9,835 bases of DNA from Clostridiaceae bacterium (GTDB taxonomy: Bacteria > Bacillota_A > Clostridia > Clostridiales > Clostridiaceae): NCBI GenBank assembly GCA_029256485.1, contig JAQSXU010000120.1:1-9835 (forward strand), read 5' to 3'. The notes under the pieces are model-generated. The model was not told the origin of the DNA. It was given only the letters and a program-made list of their open reading frames with translations, and searched no databases. Position numbers and translations under genes: made by a program. Shown here piece after piece: positions 1-7,509 of this stretch. Within the stretch, counting starts at the first letter, position 1, and every line of letters begins with the position of its first letter.

Positions 1-99
1 GGAAAAGAATATTATGGTGGAAATGCATGTAGGTTGAAATATATAAATGAAAAGTATGATCCACTTAATATATTTAATTATCCACAATCAATAAAATAA
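1..99 (+). CDS. C-terminal fragment of a probable FAD-linked (BBE-type) oxidoreductase
   Basis: Reading frame 1 is open from the first base and ends at TAA 97-99, giving 32 residues of a gene whose start lies outside the window. The tail contains YYGGNACRLKYINEKYDP followed by LNIFNYPQSI. This resembles the BBE (berberine and berberine-like) C-terminal segment of FAD-binding oxidoreductases, whose usual pattern is YYG-N--RL--IK-KYDP-N-F--PQSI. Members oxidise alcohols, sugars or secondary metabolites with flavin and are usually soluble. The FAD-binding part cannot be seen, so the substrate is unknown. It lies on the same strand as the toxin genes, 201 nt upstream, and nothing in the sequence links the two functionally. 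The family call rests on a short but characteristic motif. Confidence 0.75.
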   Translation, partial: GKEYYGGNACRLKYINEKYDPLNIFNYPQSIK

Positions 100-126
100 T
101 AATTTAATAATAGGTGAGTTCTTACT

Positions 127-190
127 GGAAATAAAAGATTAGAAGATAATTTTTGTATTAATTACAGAGATTATCTTCTTTGTGATTTCC
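127..190. repeat. AT-rich inverted repeat after the oxidoreductase gene
   Basis: AGAAGATAAT at 141-150 is exactly complementary to ATTATCTTCT at 170-179 (10 bp, 19-nt loop). Outside it, GGAAAT at 127-132 pairs with ATTTCC at 185-190 across unequal internal loops. It begins 28 nt after the stop of the upstream gene, so it could fold in that transcript's 3' end. The stem is AT-rich and no clean run of T follows, so it is a poor classical intrinsic terminator. It could equally be an operator or a chance fold in AT-rich DNA. The complementarity is seen directly; any function is unproven. Confidence 0.45.
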
Positions 191-230
191 ATTGTATTTA
201 ATTAATTTTAAAGATTTTTTGAATTAAAAG

Positions 231-258
231 TTGTAAAAGTGCTTGTGCAAATTACTAT
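231..258 (+). promoter_or_regulatory. Candidate sigma-A-type promoter for the Tc toxin BC gene
   Basis: TTGTAA at 231-236 (4 of 6 matches to TTGACA) and TACTAT at 253-258 (4 of 6 matches to TATAAT) are separated by 16 nt, upstream of the GTG start at 301. A second option further downstream is TGTGCA at 244-249 with TACTAA at 268-273 and an 18-nt spacer. Neither is strong, and such matches are common by chance in AT-rich DNA. The upstream gene may also be co-transcribed, although a 201-nt gap favours a separate promoter. Confidence 0.25.
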
Positions 259-285
259 TTAGTGTAGTACTAAAATAATAATTTG
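248..285. repeat. Imperfect inverted repeat just upstream of the toxin ribosome binding site
   Basis: CAAATTA at 248-254 pairs with TAATTTG at 279-285. Inside it, TATTTAGT at 256-263 pairs with ACTAAAATA at 269-277 with one bulged A (275). C255/A278 is the only mismatch, and the loop is GTAGT at 264-268, so about 15 base pairs form. The element ends 3 nt before the ribosome binding site at 289. It could be a 5'-leader hairpin affecting translation, or a binding site for a dimeric regulator overlapping the promoter region. The pairing is seen directly; the role is inferred. Confidence 0.5.
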
Positions 286-288
286 TAT

Positions 289-294
289 AAGAGG
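289..294 (+). promoter_or_regulatory. Ribosome binding site selecting GTG 301
   Basis: AAGAGG at 289-294 lies 6 nt before GTG at 301-303, a normal Shine-Dalgarno distance. The in-frame TTG at 283 lies upstream of this site, inside the inverted repeat, and has no purine-rich sequence before it. The ATG at 313 would be 18 nt away, which is too far. This decides the start of the large gene at 301. Confidence 0.7.
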
Positions 295-300
295 TATAGT

Positions 301-3300
301 GTGAGTAACAAAATGAATAATACAAATAAAATATCAGTTACGGATGTATCTCTTCCAAAGGGCGGAGGAGCCATTAAAGGAATTGGAGAGAATTTTCAGG
401 CAAATATTTTTTCTGGTACAGGCAGCTTTTCAATTCCTATTTACACATCACCTTGTCGTGGATTTGAACCACAAATAAGTCTTGACTATAATTCTGGAAC
501 AGGAAGCGGCGCCTTTGGAATGGGGTTTTCTATATCTATTCCTGAGATTGCAAGGAAAACAGATAATAGAATTCCTAGGTATGATAATTCAGATAAATTT
601 ATACTATCAAATTCAGAAGAACTTGTTCCTAAGCTTTTGGATAATTCTGAGGAATTAGATAAAAGAGTAGTTGAAAAAGATGGGCTTAAATGGAGTGTAA
701 CAGGTTATATTGCAAGGATTGAGCAGGATTTTGAGAAAATTGAATTTTGGGATAATGCAGAAAATTCTTTTTGGAAAGTAATAAGCAGAGATAATATTAC
801 TTCTTTTTATGGAGAAAGTGAAAATGCTAGAATTGCCGATCCAGAAAACAAAAAACGTATTTATAAATGGCTCATTGAAAAGACTATTGATGAGAGAGGA
901 AATAAGATTGAGTATTTTTATAAGAAGGAAAACAGTGAAAATATAGCATATGAAATTTATGAAAGAAATAGAGATCATGAAACTAACAAGTATCTATCAA
1001 ATATAAGGTATGGTAACTATTTAGATGAAAATCAAAAGGAAAACTGGGCTTTTGAAGTTATTCTCGATTATGGTGAATATAATATTGAAGAAGAATATCT
1101 AAGGCATAGTAACAGTAATCCTTATAATCCTGCAAATAAATGGTCTGCAAGGATAACGCCTTTTTCTTCTTATATAAGTGGATTTGAAATAAGAACTTTA
1201 AGACTTTGTAGAAGCATACTTATGTTTCATAACTTTAAAAAAGATCTTGGTGAAGTGCCATGTTTAGTAAGAGCAGCTAAATTAAAATATGATGAGTCTA
1301 AAGATCCATCACCAATGTTATCACAAGTTGAAGTTATGGGACTAAAAAGAAAAAGTGATGGAAGCTATGACTTAGAATATATGCCGCCAATTGATTTTGC
1401 TTACTCTGATTTTAATCCTCTTAAAGGAATTTATGAAGAATTAAAGGTAGAAGAAGGCATAAAAGTTCCTTCATATATAAATAAAGCTCAGTATACTTTT
1501 GCTGATTTATATGGTGAGGGAATAAGCGGTTTAGTATATAGTGATGATACCACTGCTTTTTACATGAAGCCTAAAGGAAAAGGAAGATATCAAAGTCCTA
1601 AGCCTCCAATGGGATTTCCTATAGAAAGAGATTTAAATAGTGGAAATTATACTTTTACTAGTTTAGACGGCAGTGGGCGGTTGGATTTAATGGTCAATAC
1701 TTCTGAAAGAGCTGGTTTCTATCATATAAATTCAGATGAGACCTGTACTACTTATAGTGAATTTAAATCAAGACCTTTAGATTTAACTAATCCTTCAGTA
1801 GAAATGGTGGACTTAGATGGAGATGGATGCTCAGAGATTTTAATTTTAGAAGATAATGGACTAAAATTTTATCCTTCAATGAAAAAGGATGGATTTGGAT
1901 CTGCAAAAAGAGCCTTCATTACAGGAAACCAAGAGGAAGAATTCCCGATTTCTAATAATGGAAGTAAAACAGAATTTTTAGGTTTTGCAGATATGTTTGG
2001 AGATGGTCTTTCACATAGGATAAGGGTTAGGAATGGAATGGTAGAGTGCTGGCCAAACCTTGGGTATGGACGTTTTGGCAAAAGAGTATTGTTAAAAAAT
2101 GCACCAAGATTTCAGGGAGATTTAGACGTTTCACGCTTATTTATGGTGGACCTTGATGGATCTGGTGCAGCAGACATAGCCTATGTTTATCCAGATAGAG
2201 TAGAGGTTTTTATAAATAAGGGAGGAAATTCTTTTGAAGATGCCATAGCAATTCCTCTTCCTAGGATATATGATGAGCTTTCAAAGATAACCTTTGCTGA
2301 TGTAATAGGAAATGGAGCTACAGCCTTAGTATTTTCAACAATGGGAGTAGAGAACAAACATTTTTATTATGATTTTACGGTAGGAGAAAAACCCTATCTG
2401 TTAACTAAAATAGATAATAATCTTGGAGCTGTAACTCTTCTTAAATACACGACCTCCGTAAAATTTTATTTAGAGGATGAGAAGAGCGGCAGGTATTGGA
2501 AGACTAAATTACCATTTCCAGTGCATGTATTAGAAAAGGTAGAGAGCATTGATAGCATTTCAAATTCAAAGCTGGTTACTTCTTATAAATATCATGATGG
2601 ATACTATGATTATGTAGAAAGAGAATTTAAAGGTTTTGGTTATGTTGAGACTTGGGATGCAGAAACTTTTGAGGAGTATTCAGCAGCTAATGATATTAAC
2701 CTTGAAAATTACGTACCTCCTGTTTATACAAGAAGATGGTATCATACTGGAGCTTATGTTGAAAATGGAATTTTATCAAAGCAATATGCAGAGGAATATT
2801 ATAAAAAGGATGCAGACAGCTATTTAATGCCTGATTGTGTCTTCGATGCTTCAATTAAAAATTATAATGGAGAAACAATGAGGCAGGCTTATAGATCCCT
2901 TGCTGGAAGATTATTAAGAGAAGAAGTTTATGGAATTGATAATAAGCCTGGTTACACAGAACATCCTTACGCTGTAACAGAAGCAGCCTTTCAAATACGT
3001 CAAGTGCAGCCAAAAGAGAACAATGAAAATGCAGTATTTTATGTTTATGAAAGGGAGTCAATTTATTATCAATATGAGAGGAATCCTGATGACCCACGGA
3101 TTCAGCATAGTTTTATTTTTGAGGTAGATGAATTTGGTAATAAAAAGAAATCATGTGAGATTTTTTATCCAAGGCGTCAAGCAGAATATAATGAGCAGTC
3201 AAAGCTTAAAGCTACGGCTGAGATTGGGAATTTTATAAATATAACAGAGAATGGACTTTTACTTGGTGTCCCTTATGAAATTAAAACTTATGAAATAGGT

Positions 3301-6300
3301 GGTTTGGATTTAAAGGGTAAAAAATATTTTACATTTGAAGAATTGAAAATCCAGCTTAATACTGCGCTTTCAAATGTTATAGCAAACGATGATATTTTTA
3401 CTTTAGGTGAACTTCAAGGCAGGATGCTTTCATGGCAGAGAGCTTATTTCTGGGATGAAAATCAGTTGAATTGTCTTCCTCTTGGAGAAAGTACAGCTTT
3501 AGCATTGCAGCACCATATTGAAAATGCAGAATTTTCTAAGGAGGCAGTTTCTAAAGTTTTTGGCAGCAAGGTAACTGATGATATGCTGGAGCAGCAGTGT
3601 GGTTATATGCTTAAGGAGGACTGTTTTTGGAATAGAGGATATTTAAATTATTATTATAAAAAAGAAGATAATAAGTTTTATTTATTATGGAAGGTTGAAA
3701 ATACTTTTGCAATAGAAGCTTCTTCTCTTCATGTTAAAACAACTCAGGAATATGATTTTTATTATATTGCACCTATAAAACAAGTTGAATATTTAACGGA
3801 GGATATAACAAATTCAACTGCAGTCTCAATAGATTATATATCGCTTCAAGTTAAAGAAGTCATAGATATAAATGGTAATACATCTCAAGCAGCTTTTGAT
3901 CCTATGGGAAGAATTAAAGTTATATCAAGTAGAGGCATGACAGCTGGAAAGCCTCAAGGTGATGGGGATTTAAATGAGTATATCAATATTGAAAATGAAA
4001 GCTTTGAAGAGGTTATTTCTAATCCATATAAATATTTGCAAAAAGCTTCGGCATTTTTCTATTATGATGTGCTCTCATGGAAGGAACGCAAAAGACCAGC
4101 AAGATTTATTAATTTAATTCGTGAGACGTATATGACAGATTTAGAAAATGGAAATGAAAGCAGAGTACAAATTCAAATTGCTTATTCTGATGGATTTGGA
4201 AGAGATATTGAAAAAAAAGTTAAAGTAGATTCGGGAAATGCTATTTTATGGGATGAGCAGGGAAATGCGTCACAAGGCTTTAGTAATGAAAGGTGGCTTG
4301 TATCAGGAAGAACAGTTTACAATAATAAGGCAAAGCCAGTAAAGCAGTATGAACCATATTTTTCAGCGATATATGATTTTGAGGGTGAAAAAGCAGTAAA
4401 TTCTATTCTCCCGCCACCAACAATTACCTATTATGATCCAATCTTAAGAGCTATAAGGATAGATAAACCTAAAGGTTTCTATTCAAAAGTAGAATTTACA
4501 CCTTGGGAAGAAAAAGCTTTTGATGAAAATGATACAATAAAAGATTCTAAATATTATAAAACCTTTATGGAAAACTATCCAGATAACCCAAGTCAGCAGC
4601 AAAAGGATGAAAAAGATGCATTAGATAAAGCTGGCTTATTTTATGATACTCCTAATACAAAGCATTTAGATAACCTAGGGAATACATTTTTAGAAATACA
4701 ACAGCCTTCAAAAGTTGAAAAGGAGACTACCTGGTATGAGTTAGATATTGATGGAAATATACTAACTGCTACAGATCATAGATTGTATTCTAATAATATA
4801 ACAAATGGCACAAAATATTATAATTTTAAATATGTATACAGCATGTCAGGGAAGGTACTTGCTACTGATAGCGCAGATGCAGGAAGAAAGGAGAATTTAT
4901 TTAATATCTTTGAAAATATTGTCCATGCATGGGATAGTAGAAATATTCATTTTTCTATAATATATGATAGATTGCAACGCAACGTAGAATCACAGGTAGA
5001 AAGAAATGATGATAACGGTAACGTTTTAAGTTACACAGTGGAAAAGTTCGTATATGGTGAATATTCGGATTTGAGTAGCGGAAATCTTAAAGGACAATTA
5101 TACAAACAGTATGACCAAGGTGGCATTATTACCTTTAATTTATACGATATAAAAGGAAAGCCTTTGCAAATTTCAAGGCAGCTTAGGTCAGATTATAAAA
5201 ATGAAGAAAATTGGCAGGATATAAGCCAAGTTGAATTAGAGAATGAGATTTTTAACACATCTTATACTTATGATGCATTAGGAAGGATAACTTCAGAAAA
5301 AACTCCTGATGAAAGCATAACAGTTCCCAAATATAATCAAGCAGGATTATTGAACAAAGTAATGGTGGAGCATAAGGAAGGCACTCTTAAGACCTATATT
5401 GAAGATATTCAATATAATGCAAAAGGACAACGCAGTGATATTTCTTATGGAAATGGCGTAATTACAAAATATACTTATGAAAATACAACCAATAATTTAT
5501 TGAATATTTTATCTACAAGGCCAGCAGGTTCACCTCTTCAAGATATAGCATACACTTATGATCCAGGTGGGAATATAACAAGAATTAGAGATAGTTCCCA
5601 TGAAACAGTATTTAACAATCAACAGGTGGTTAATCCCCTTAGTGATTATACCTATGATGGATTATATAGACTTATAGAAGCTTCAGGACGTCAGCATCCA
5701 GGAATTAAAGCTGATACTCATAGATATGAATTTAAGCGGTGTGGATTTACAGCTTTTTCTATTCCTAATGTAAATGATAATCAAAAGCTGGAAAACTATC
5801 ATGAATCCTATAATTATGATGGTTCTGGAAACCTCACAAGTATAAGACATTTTGCTTCTTCTGCTTCATGGACAAGAAACATGGAAATAGCAGCTGACTC
5901 AAATCGTGCAGTTAAGGTTTCTTCTATTAATGGAGCCTTAGATTATTATGACGTAAATTACGATGGCAATGGAAATATGCAAAATCTTGAAAATATAAGA
6001 AGTATCACCTGGAACTACAAAAACAATATAGCCAGTGCTGATGTGATTCTTCGTGATGTCAGTAATTCAGACAGCGAATATTATGTTTATGACAGTAGTG
6101 GAACCCGTATAAGAAAAGTTGCTGAACGTAAGGTAAGCGACACTATTACAGAAATTGAAGAAAAAATATATTTAGGTAATTATGAAATAAAAAGAATTAG
6201 AAGGAAAAATAATAATACTGAAAGCATAATATTAGACAGGCAGTCTCTTCATGTTATGGATGGTGAAAGACGTATAGCTATTATTAATCTTTGGATACAA

Positions 6301-7344
6301 GATGATAATAATCGTGAAGTAGATGCAACAGGTATAAGAAAAAGCCGCTTCCAGCACAGCAATAATTTAGATTCAGCCTGCATGGAAACTGATGATGAAG
6401 GTAGAATTATAAGTTATGAAGAATATTACCCCTTCGGAGGAACCTCCATAATTGCTGGACAGTCTGAAAGAGAAGTCAGCATAAAAGAATACCGTTATTC
6501 AGGAAAAGAAAGAGATGACGTCACAGGCTTATATTACTATGTTGCAAGATATTATGCTTCATATCTTGGTAGATGGTTAAGTCCAGATCCGGCGGGGACA
6601 ATTGATGGGCTGAATTTGTATGGGTTTGTAGGGAATAATCCGGTTGGATGGACTGATAATGAAGGATATGGTAGACAACGAGGAGGTGGACAATCTACAT
6701 CTATGCATAAGCACAATGTTAAGGGAGTAGTTAAAATGCATAGAGATGTATCAGCGAGTCGAGGGCGAGGAAGAGGGCGAGGAAGAGGTAGGGGACTTGT
6801 AAATAGAAGAGGCGGACAGGCACCCGTAACGGCAAAGCCCAAACTTAATTTTGGGGTTCTTAGCCTGGCTGAAAATATTAAAGTAGAAGGATTAAGAGAG
6901 TGGGGTAAAGAAAGGGAACATAATATACCAGAATATGGGCATTTAGATGTAGATGGTCGTCCTACTGGAGTTAAAGTTGTTATTACTAGAGAGATGTTAG
7001 ATAAAGGAACAGATGCAAATCGGCACATCAGACCACCAGGATTTGTAAATGGGGACTGTGGACATACAAGGGGACATTTACTAGCTAGACAGCTTGGAGG
7101 AAGTGGAGACGAACCTAAAAATTTAGTGACATTATATAAAGATATAAATAATGAACTAATGAAAAATGTGGAGACACGCGTTAGAGAAGCAGTAAAGACA
7201 TATGGAAAAATTACTTATTCAGTAACGCCTCTATACAGTGGAAATGAGCTTATTCCATATTGGATAGAGATAATCGCTGTAGGAGATAAATTCAGGTTGT
7301 ATGAAAAAATTGAAAATAGAGTATTATCTACTGATGTTGCATAA
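301..7344 (+). CDS. Fused TcB-TcC subunit of a Tc (insecticidal-type) toxin complex with a C-terminal nuclease cargo
   Basis: This protein of 2347 residues is predicted to form the cocoon and cargo half of an ABC toxin. Residues 10-350 resemble SpvB / TcB N-termini (LPKGGGAIKGIGENFQAN at 18, then GTGSFSIPI). Six F/V-x-D-x-x-G-x-G motifs near residues 400, 455, 504, 562, 617 and 665 fit a six-bladed FG-GAP-like propeller, the part of TcB that docks on TcA. TcdB middle signatures follow (LPFPVHVLEKV near 738, GYYDYVEREFKGFGYVE near 770, GRTVYNN-K--PVKQYEPYFS near 1336). YD/Rhs repeats run from about 1650, then the Rhs core at 2055-2123 and a cargo at 2124-2347. No signal peptide or membrane segment is evident. 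TcB (about 1500 residues) and TcC (about 900-1000) are normally separate genes, and the length here equals their sum. GTG 301 is chosen from the AAGAGG site. The family call is secure; target and export route are unknown. Confidence 0.95.
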   Translation: MSNKMNNTNKISVTDVSLPKGGGAIKGIGENFQANIFSGTGSFSIPIYTSPCRGFEPQISLDYNSGTGSGAFGMGFSISIPEIARKTDNRIPRYDNSDKFILSNSEELVPKLLDNSEELDKRVVEKDGLKWSVTGYIARIEQDFEKIEFWDNAENSFWKVISRDNITSFYGESENARIADPENKKRIYKWLIEKTIDERGNKIEYFYKKENSENIAYEIYERNRDHETNKYLSNIRYGNYLDENQKENWAFEVILDYGEYNIEEEYLRHSNSNPYNPANKWSARITPFSSYISGFEIRTLRLCRSILMFHNFKKDLGEVPCLVRAAKLKYDESKDPSPMLSQVEVMGLKRKSDGSYDLEYMPPIDFAYSDFNPLKGIYEELKVEEGIKVPSYINKAQYTFADLYGEGISGLVYSDDTTAFYMKPKGKGRYQSPKPPMGFPIERDLNSGNYTFTSLDGSGRLDLMVNTSERAGFYHINSDETCTTYSEFKSRPLDLTNPSVEMVDLDGDGCSEILILEDNGLKFYPSMKKDGFGSAKRAFITGNQEEEFPISNNGSKTEFLGFADMFGDGLSHRIRVRNGMVECWPNLGYGRFGKRVLLKNAPRFQGDLDVSRLFMVDLDGSGAADIAYVYPDRVEVFINKGGNSFEDAIAIPLPRIYDELSKITFADVIGNGATALVFSTMGVENKHFYYDFTVGEKPYLLTKIDNNLGAVTLLKYTTSVKFYLEDEKSGRYWKTKLPFPVHVLEKVESIDSISNSKLVTSYKYHDGYYDYVEREFKGFGYVETWDAETFEEYSAANDINLENYVPPVYTRRWYHTGAYVENGILSKQYAEEYYKKDADSYLMPDCVFDASIKNYNGETMRQAYRSLAGRLLREEVYGIDNKPGYTEHPYAVTEAAFQIRQVQPKENNENAVFYVYERESIYYQYERNPDDPRIQHSFIFEVDEFGNKKKSCEIFYPRRQAEYNEQSKLKATAEIGNFINITENGLLLGVPYEIKTYEIGGLDLKGKKYFTFEELKIQLNTALSNVIANDDIFTLGELQGRMLSWQRAYFWDENQLNCLPLGESTALALQHHIENAEFSKEAVSKVFGSKVTDDMLEQQCGYMLKEDCFWNRGYLNYYYKKEDNKFYLLWKVENTFAIEASSLHVKTTQEYDFYYIAPIKQVEYLTEDITNSTAVSIDYISLQVKEVIDINGNTSQAAFDPMGRIKVISSRGMTAGKPQGDGDLNEYINIENESFEEVISNPYKYLQKASAFFYYDVLSWKERKRPARFINLIRETYMTDLENGNESRVQIQIAYSDGFGRDIEKKVKVDSGNAILWDEQGNASQGFSNERWLVSGRTVYNNKAKPVKQYEPYFSAIYDFEGEKAVNSILPPPTITYYDPILRAIRIDKPKGFYSKVEFTPWEEKAFDENDTIKDSKYYKTFMENYPDNPSQQQKDEKDALDKAGLFYDTPNTKHLDNLGNTFLEIQQPSKVEKETTWYELDIDGNILTATDHRLYSNNITNGTKYYNFKYVYSMSGKVLATDSADAGRKENLFNIFENIVHAWDSRNIHFSIIYDRLQRNVESQVERNDDNGNVLSYTVEKFVYGEYSDLSSGNLKGQLYKQYDQGGIITFNLYDIKGKPLQISRQLRSDYKNEENWQDISQVELENEIFNTSYTYDALGRITSEKTPDESITVPKYNQAGLLNKVMVEHKEGTLKTYIEDIQYNAKGQRSDISYGNGVITKYTYENTTNNLLNILSTRPAGSPLQDIAYTYDPGGNITRIRDSSHETVFNNQQVVNPLSDYTYDGLYRLIEASGRQHPGIKADTHRYEFKRCGFTAFSIPNVNDNQKLENYHESYNYDGSGNLTSIRHFASSASWTRNMEIAADSNRAVKVSSINGALDYYDVNYDGNGNMQNLENIRSITWNYKNNIASADVILRDVSNSDSEYYVYDSSGTRIRKVAERKVSDTITEIEEKIYLGNYEIKRIRRKNNNTESIILDRQSLHVMDGERRIAIINLWIQDDNNREVDATGIRKSRFQHSNNLDSACMETDDEGRIISYEEYYPFGGTSIIAGQSEREVSIKEYRYSGKERDDVTGLYYYVARYYASYLGRWLSPDPAGTIDGLNLYGFVGNNPVGWTDNEGYGRQRGGGQSTSMHKHNVKGVVKMHRDVSASRGRGRGRGRGRGLVNRRGGQAPVTAKPKLNFGVLSLAENIKVEGLREWGKEREHNIPEYGHLDVDGRPTGVKVVITREMLDKGTDANRHIRPPGFVNGDCGHTRGHLLARQLGGSGDEPKNLVTLYKDINNELMKNVETRVREAVKTYGKITYSVTPLYSGNELIPYWIEIIAVGDKFRLYEKIENRVLSTDVA
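6460..6669 (+). other. Rhs-associated core with predicted self-cleavage site (domain within the BC gene)
   Basis: Residues about 2054-2123 contain KEYRYSGKERDDVTGLYYY, ARYYASYLGRWLSPDPAG and TIDGLNLYGFVGNNPV, ending WTDNEGY. This is the conserved core of TccC and Rhs proteins, which acts as an intramolecular aspartyl-type protease releasing the C-terminal toxin inside the shell. R2083, D2096 and D2119 are spaced 13 and 23 residues apart, which fits my recollection of the Arg-Asp-Asp catalytic set in the YenC2 core. By analogy with cleavage after TDPDGM or DPLGL in relatives, the cut is predicted after Y2123, before GRQRGGG. The residues are visible; the exact cut is inferred. Confidence 0.85.
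6670..7344 (+). other. Variable C-terminal cargo: predicted DNA/RNA non-specific endonuclease (domain within the BC gene)
   Basis: Residues 2124-2347 (224 residues) follow the predicted cleavage site. Up to about residue 2175 the sequence is basic and low in complexity, with an (RG)6 tract and RRGG. The folded part resembles Endonuclea_NS_2-type beta-beta-alpha-metal nucleases. It has HTRGHLLARQLGGSGDE at 2255-2271, NLVTLYKDINNELMKNVE at 2274-2291, and a C-terminal strand region with SVTPLYSGNE and PYWIEIIA. H2259 would be the general base, N2283 (or N2284) the metal ligand, and E2291 a helix acidic residue. Serratia-type nucleases have DRGH, whereas here the first position is Thr. The likely substrate is host DNA and/or RNA after translocation. 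The fold call rests on motif order, and specificity cannot be read from sequence. Confidence 0.8.
6760..6795 (+). repeat. 12-bp tandem repeat encoding (Arg-Gly)6
   Basis: GAGGGCGAGGAA occurs at 6761-6772 and again at 6773-6784, followed by the degenerate partial copy GAGGTAGGG at 6785-6793. Codons 6760-6795 read R-G six times (residues 2154-2165). The tract is purine- and GC-rich in an otherwise AT-rich gene and lies between the predicted cleavage site and the nuclease fold. An exact 12-bp period that keeps the frame could change length by replication slippage. The encoded RG stretch resembles nucleic-acid-binding RGG boxes and adds positive charge to the cargo. Confidence 0.85.
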
Positions 7345-7509
7345 AACAAGGCCAATAAGATCGAATCCACCAATATAAATACTATAAATATAGTAGATGT
7401 GTATGCTTTTCTCATTAACTATTATATTTTCTATTTGAACATGTTATTTTCATGTGACTAAAAAAATTTCAGTATTTTACAGTATTCTAACAAAAAGGAG
7501 GTCACTTAT
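7345..7509. other. Intergenic gap between the BC and A genes, no coding content seen
   Basis: These 165 nt carry no supported gene. There is a short AT-only hairpin (TACTAT 7380-7385 with ATAGTA 7390-7395, loop AAAT) that is not followed by a T-run. There is a 5-bp inverted repeat, ACATG 7439-7443 with CATGT 7451-7455. CAGTATT is repeated directly at 7470-7476 and 7480-7486, exactly 10 bp apart. A very weak promoter candidate is TTGAAC 7435-7440 with TAAAAA 7459-7464 (18-nt spacer). No GC-rich terminator is present, so read-through from the BC gene into the TcA gene is plausible. Confidence 0.5.
7495..7501 (+). promoter_or_regulatory. Strong ribosome binding site of the TcA gene
   Basis: AAGGAGG at 7495-7501 is a full match to the anti-Shine-Dalgarno core, 8 nt before ATG 7510. 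It is clearly stronger than the AAGAGG/GTG pair of the BC gene. This would favour higher translation of TcA, fitting the known A5:BC1 stoichiometry of Tc toxins if both come from one transcript. Confidence 0.85.

Noticed and set aside
203..229. TTTTAA/TTAAAA complementarity around 206-229
   Set aside because: It is low-complexity A/T sequence in which such short pairings are expected by chance.
283..300. TTG at 283 as the start of the BC protein, adding six residues
   Set aside because: It lies upstream of the AAGAGG site and inside the inverted repeat, with no ribosome binding site of its own. GTG 301 is correctly spaced.
655..978. Open frame of 107 residues on the minus strand
   Set aside because: It lies wholly inside the strongly supported BC gene, is rich in Ile/Phe/Asn as expected of a complementary AT-rich frame, and shows no recognisable motif.
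1869..2081. Open frame of 70 residues on the minus strand
   Set aside because: It is antisense to propeller motifs of the BC gene, has no family resemblance, and is best explained as a chance frame.
2636..2827. Open frame of 63 residues on the plus strand in another phase
   Set aside because: It overlaps conserved TcdB-type sequence in the main frame and has no ribosome binding site or recognisable product.
2855..3097. Open frame of 80 residues on the minus strand
   Set aside because: It is antisense to conserved TcdB middle sequence and has no motif.
6552..7028. Minus-strand frame of 158 residues opposite the Rhs core and cargo, considered as a possible antitoxin
   Set aside because: Its Pro/Leu/Ser-rich composition is what the purine-rich Gly/Arg coding strand gives in reverse. 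It shows no motif, and its length follows from the low stop density in the GC-rich tract.
7380..7395. Hairpin TACTAT-AAAT-ATAGTA as a terminator of the BC gene
   Set aside because: It has only six A-T-rich pairs and no following T-run, so it is too weak for an intrinsic terminator.
7215..7415. Minus-strand frame of 66 residues with a hydrophobic start, considered as a small membrane or immunity protein
   Set aside because: Most of it is antisense to the end of the nuclease domain, and the hydrophobic residues mirror AT-rich codons. No supporting motif was seen.
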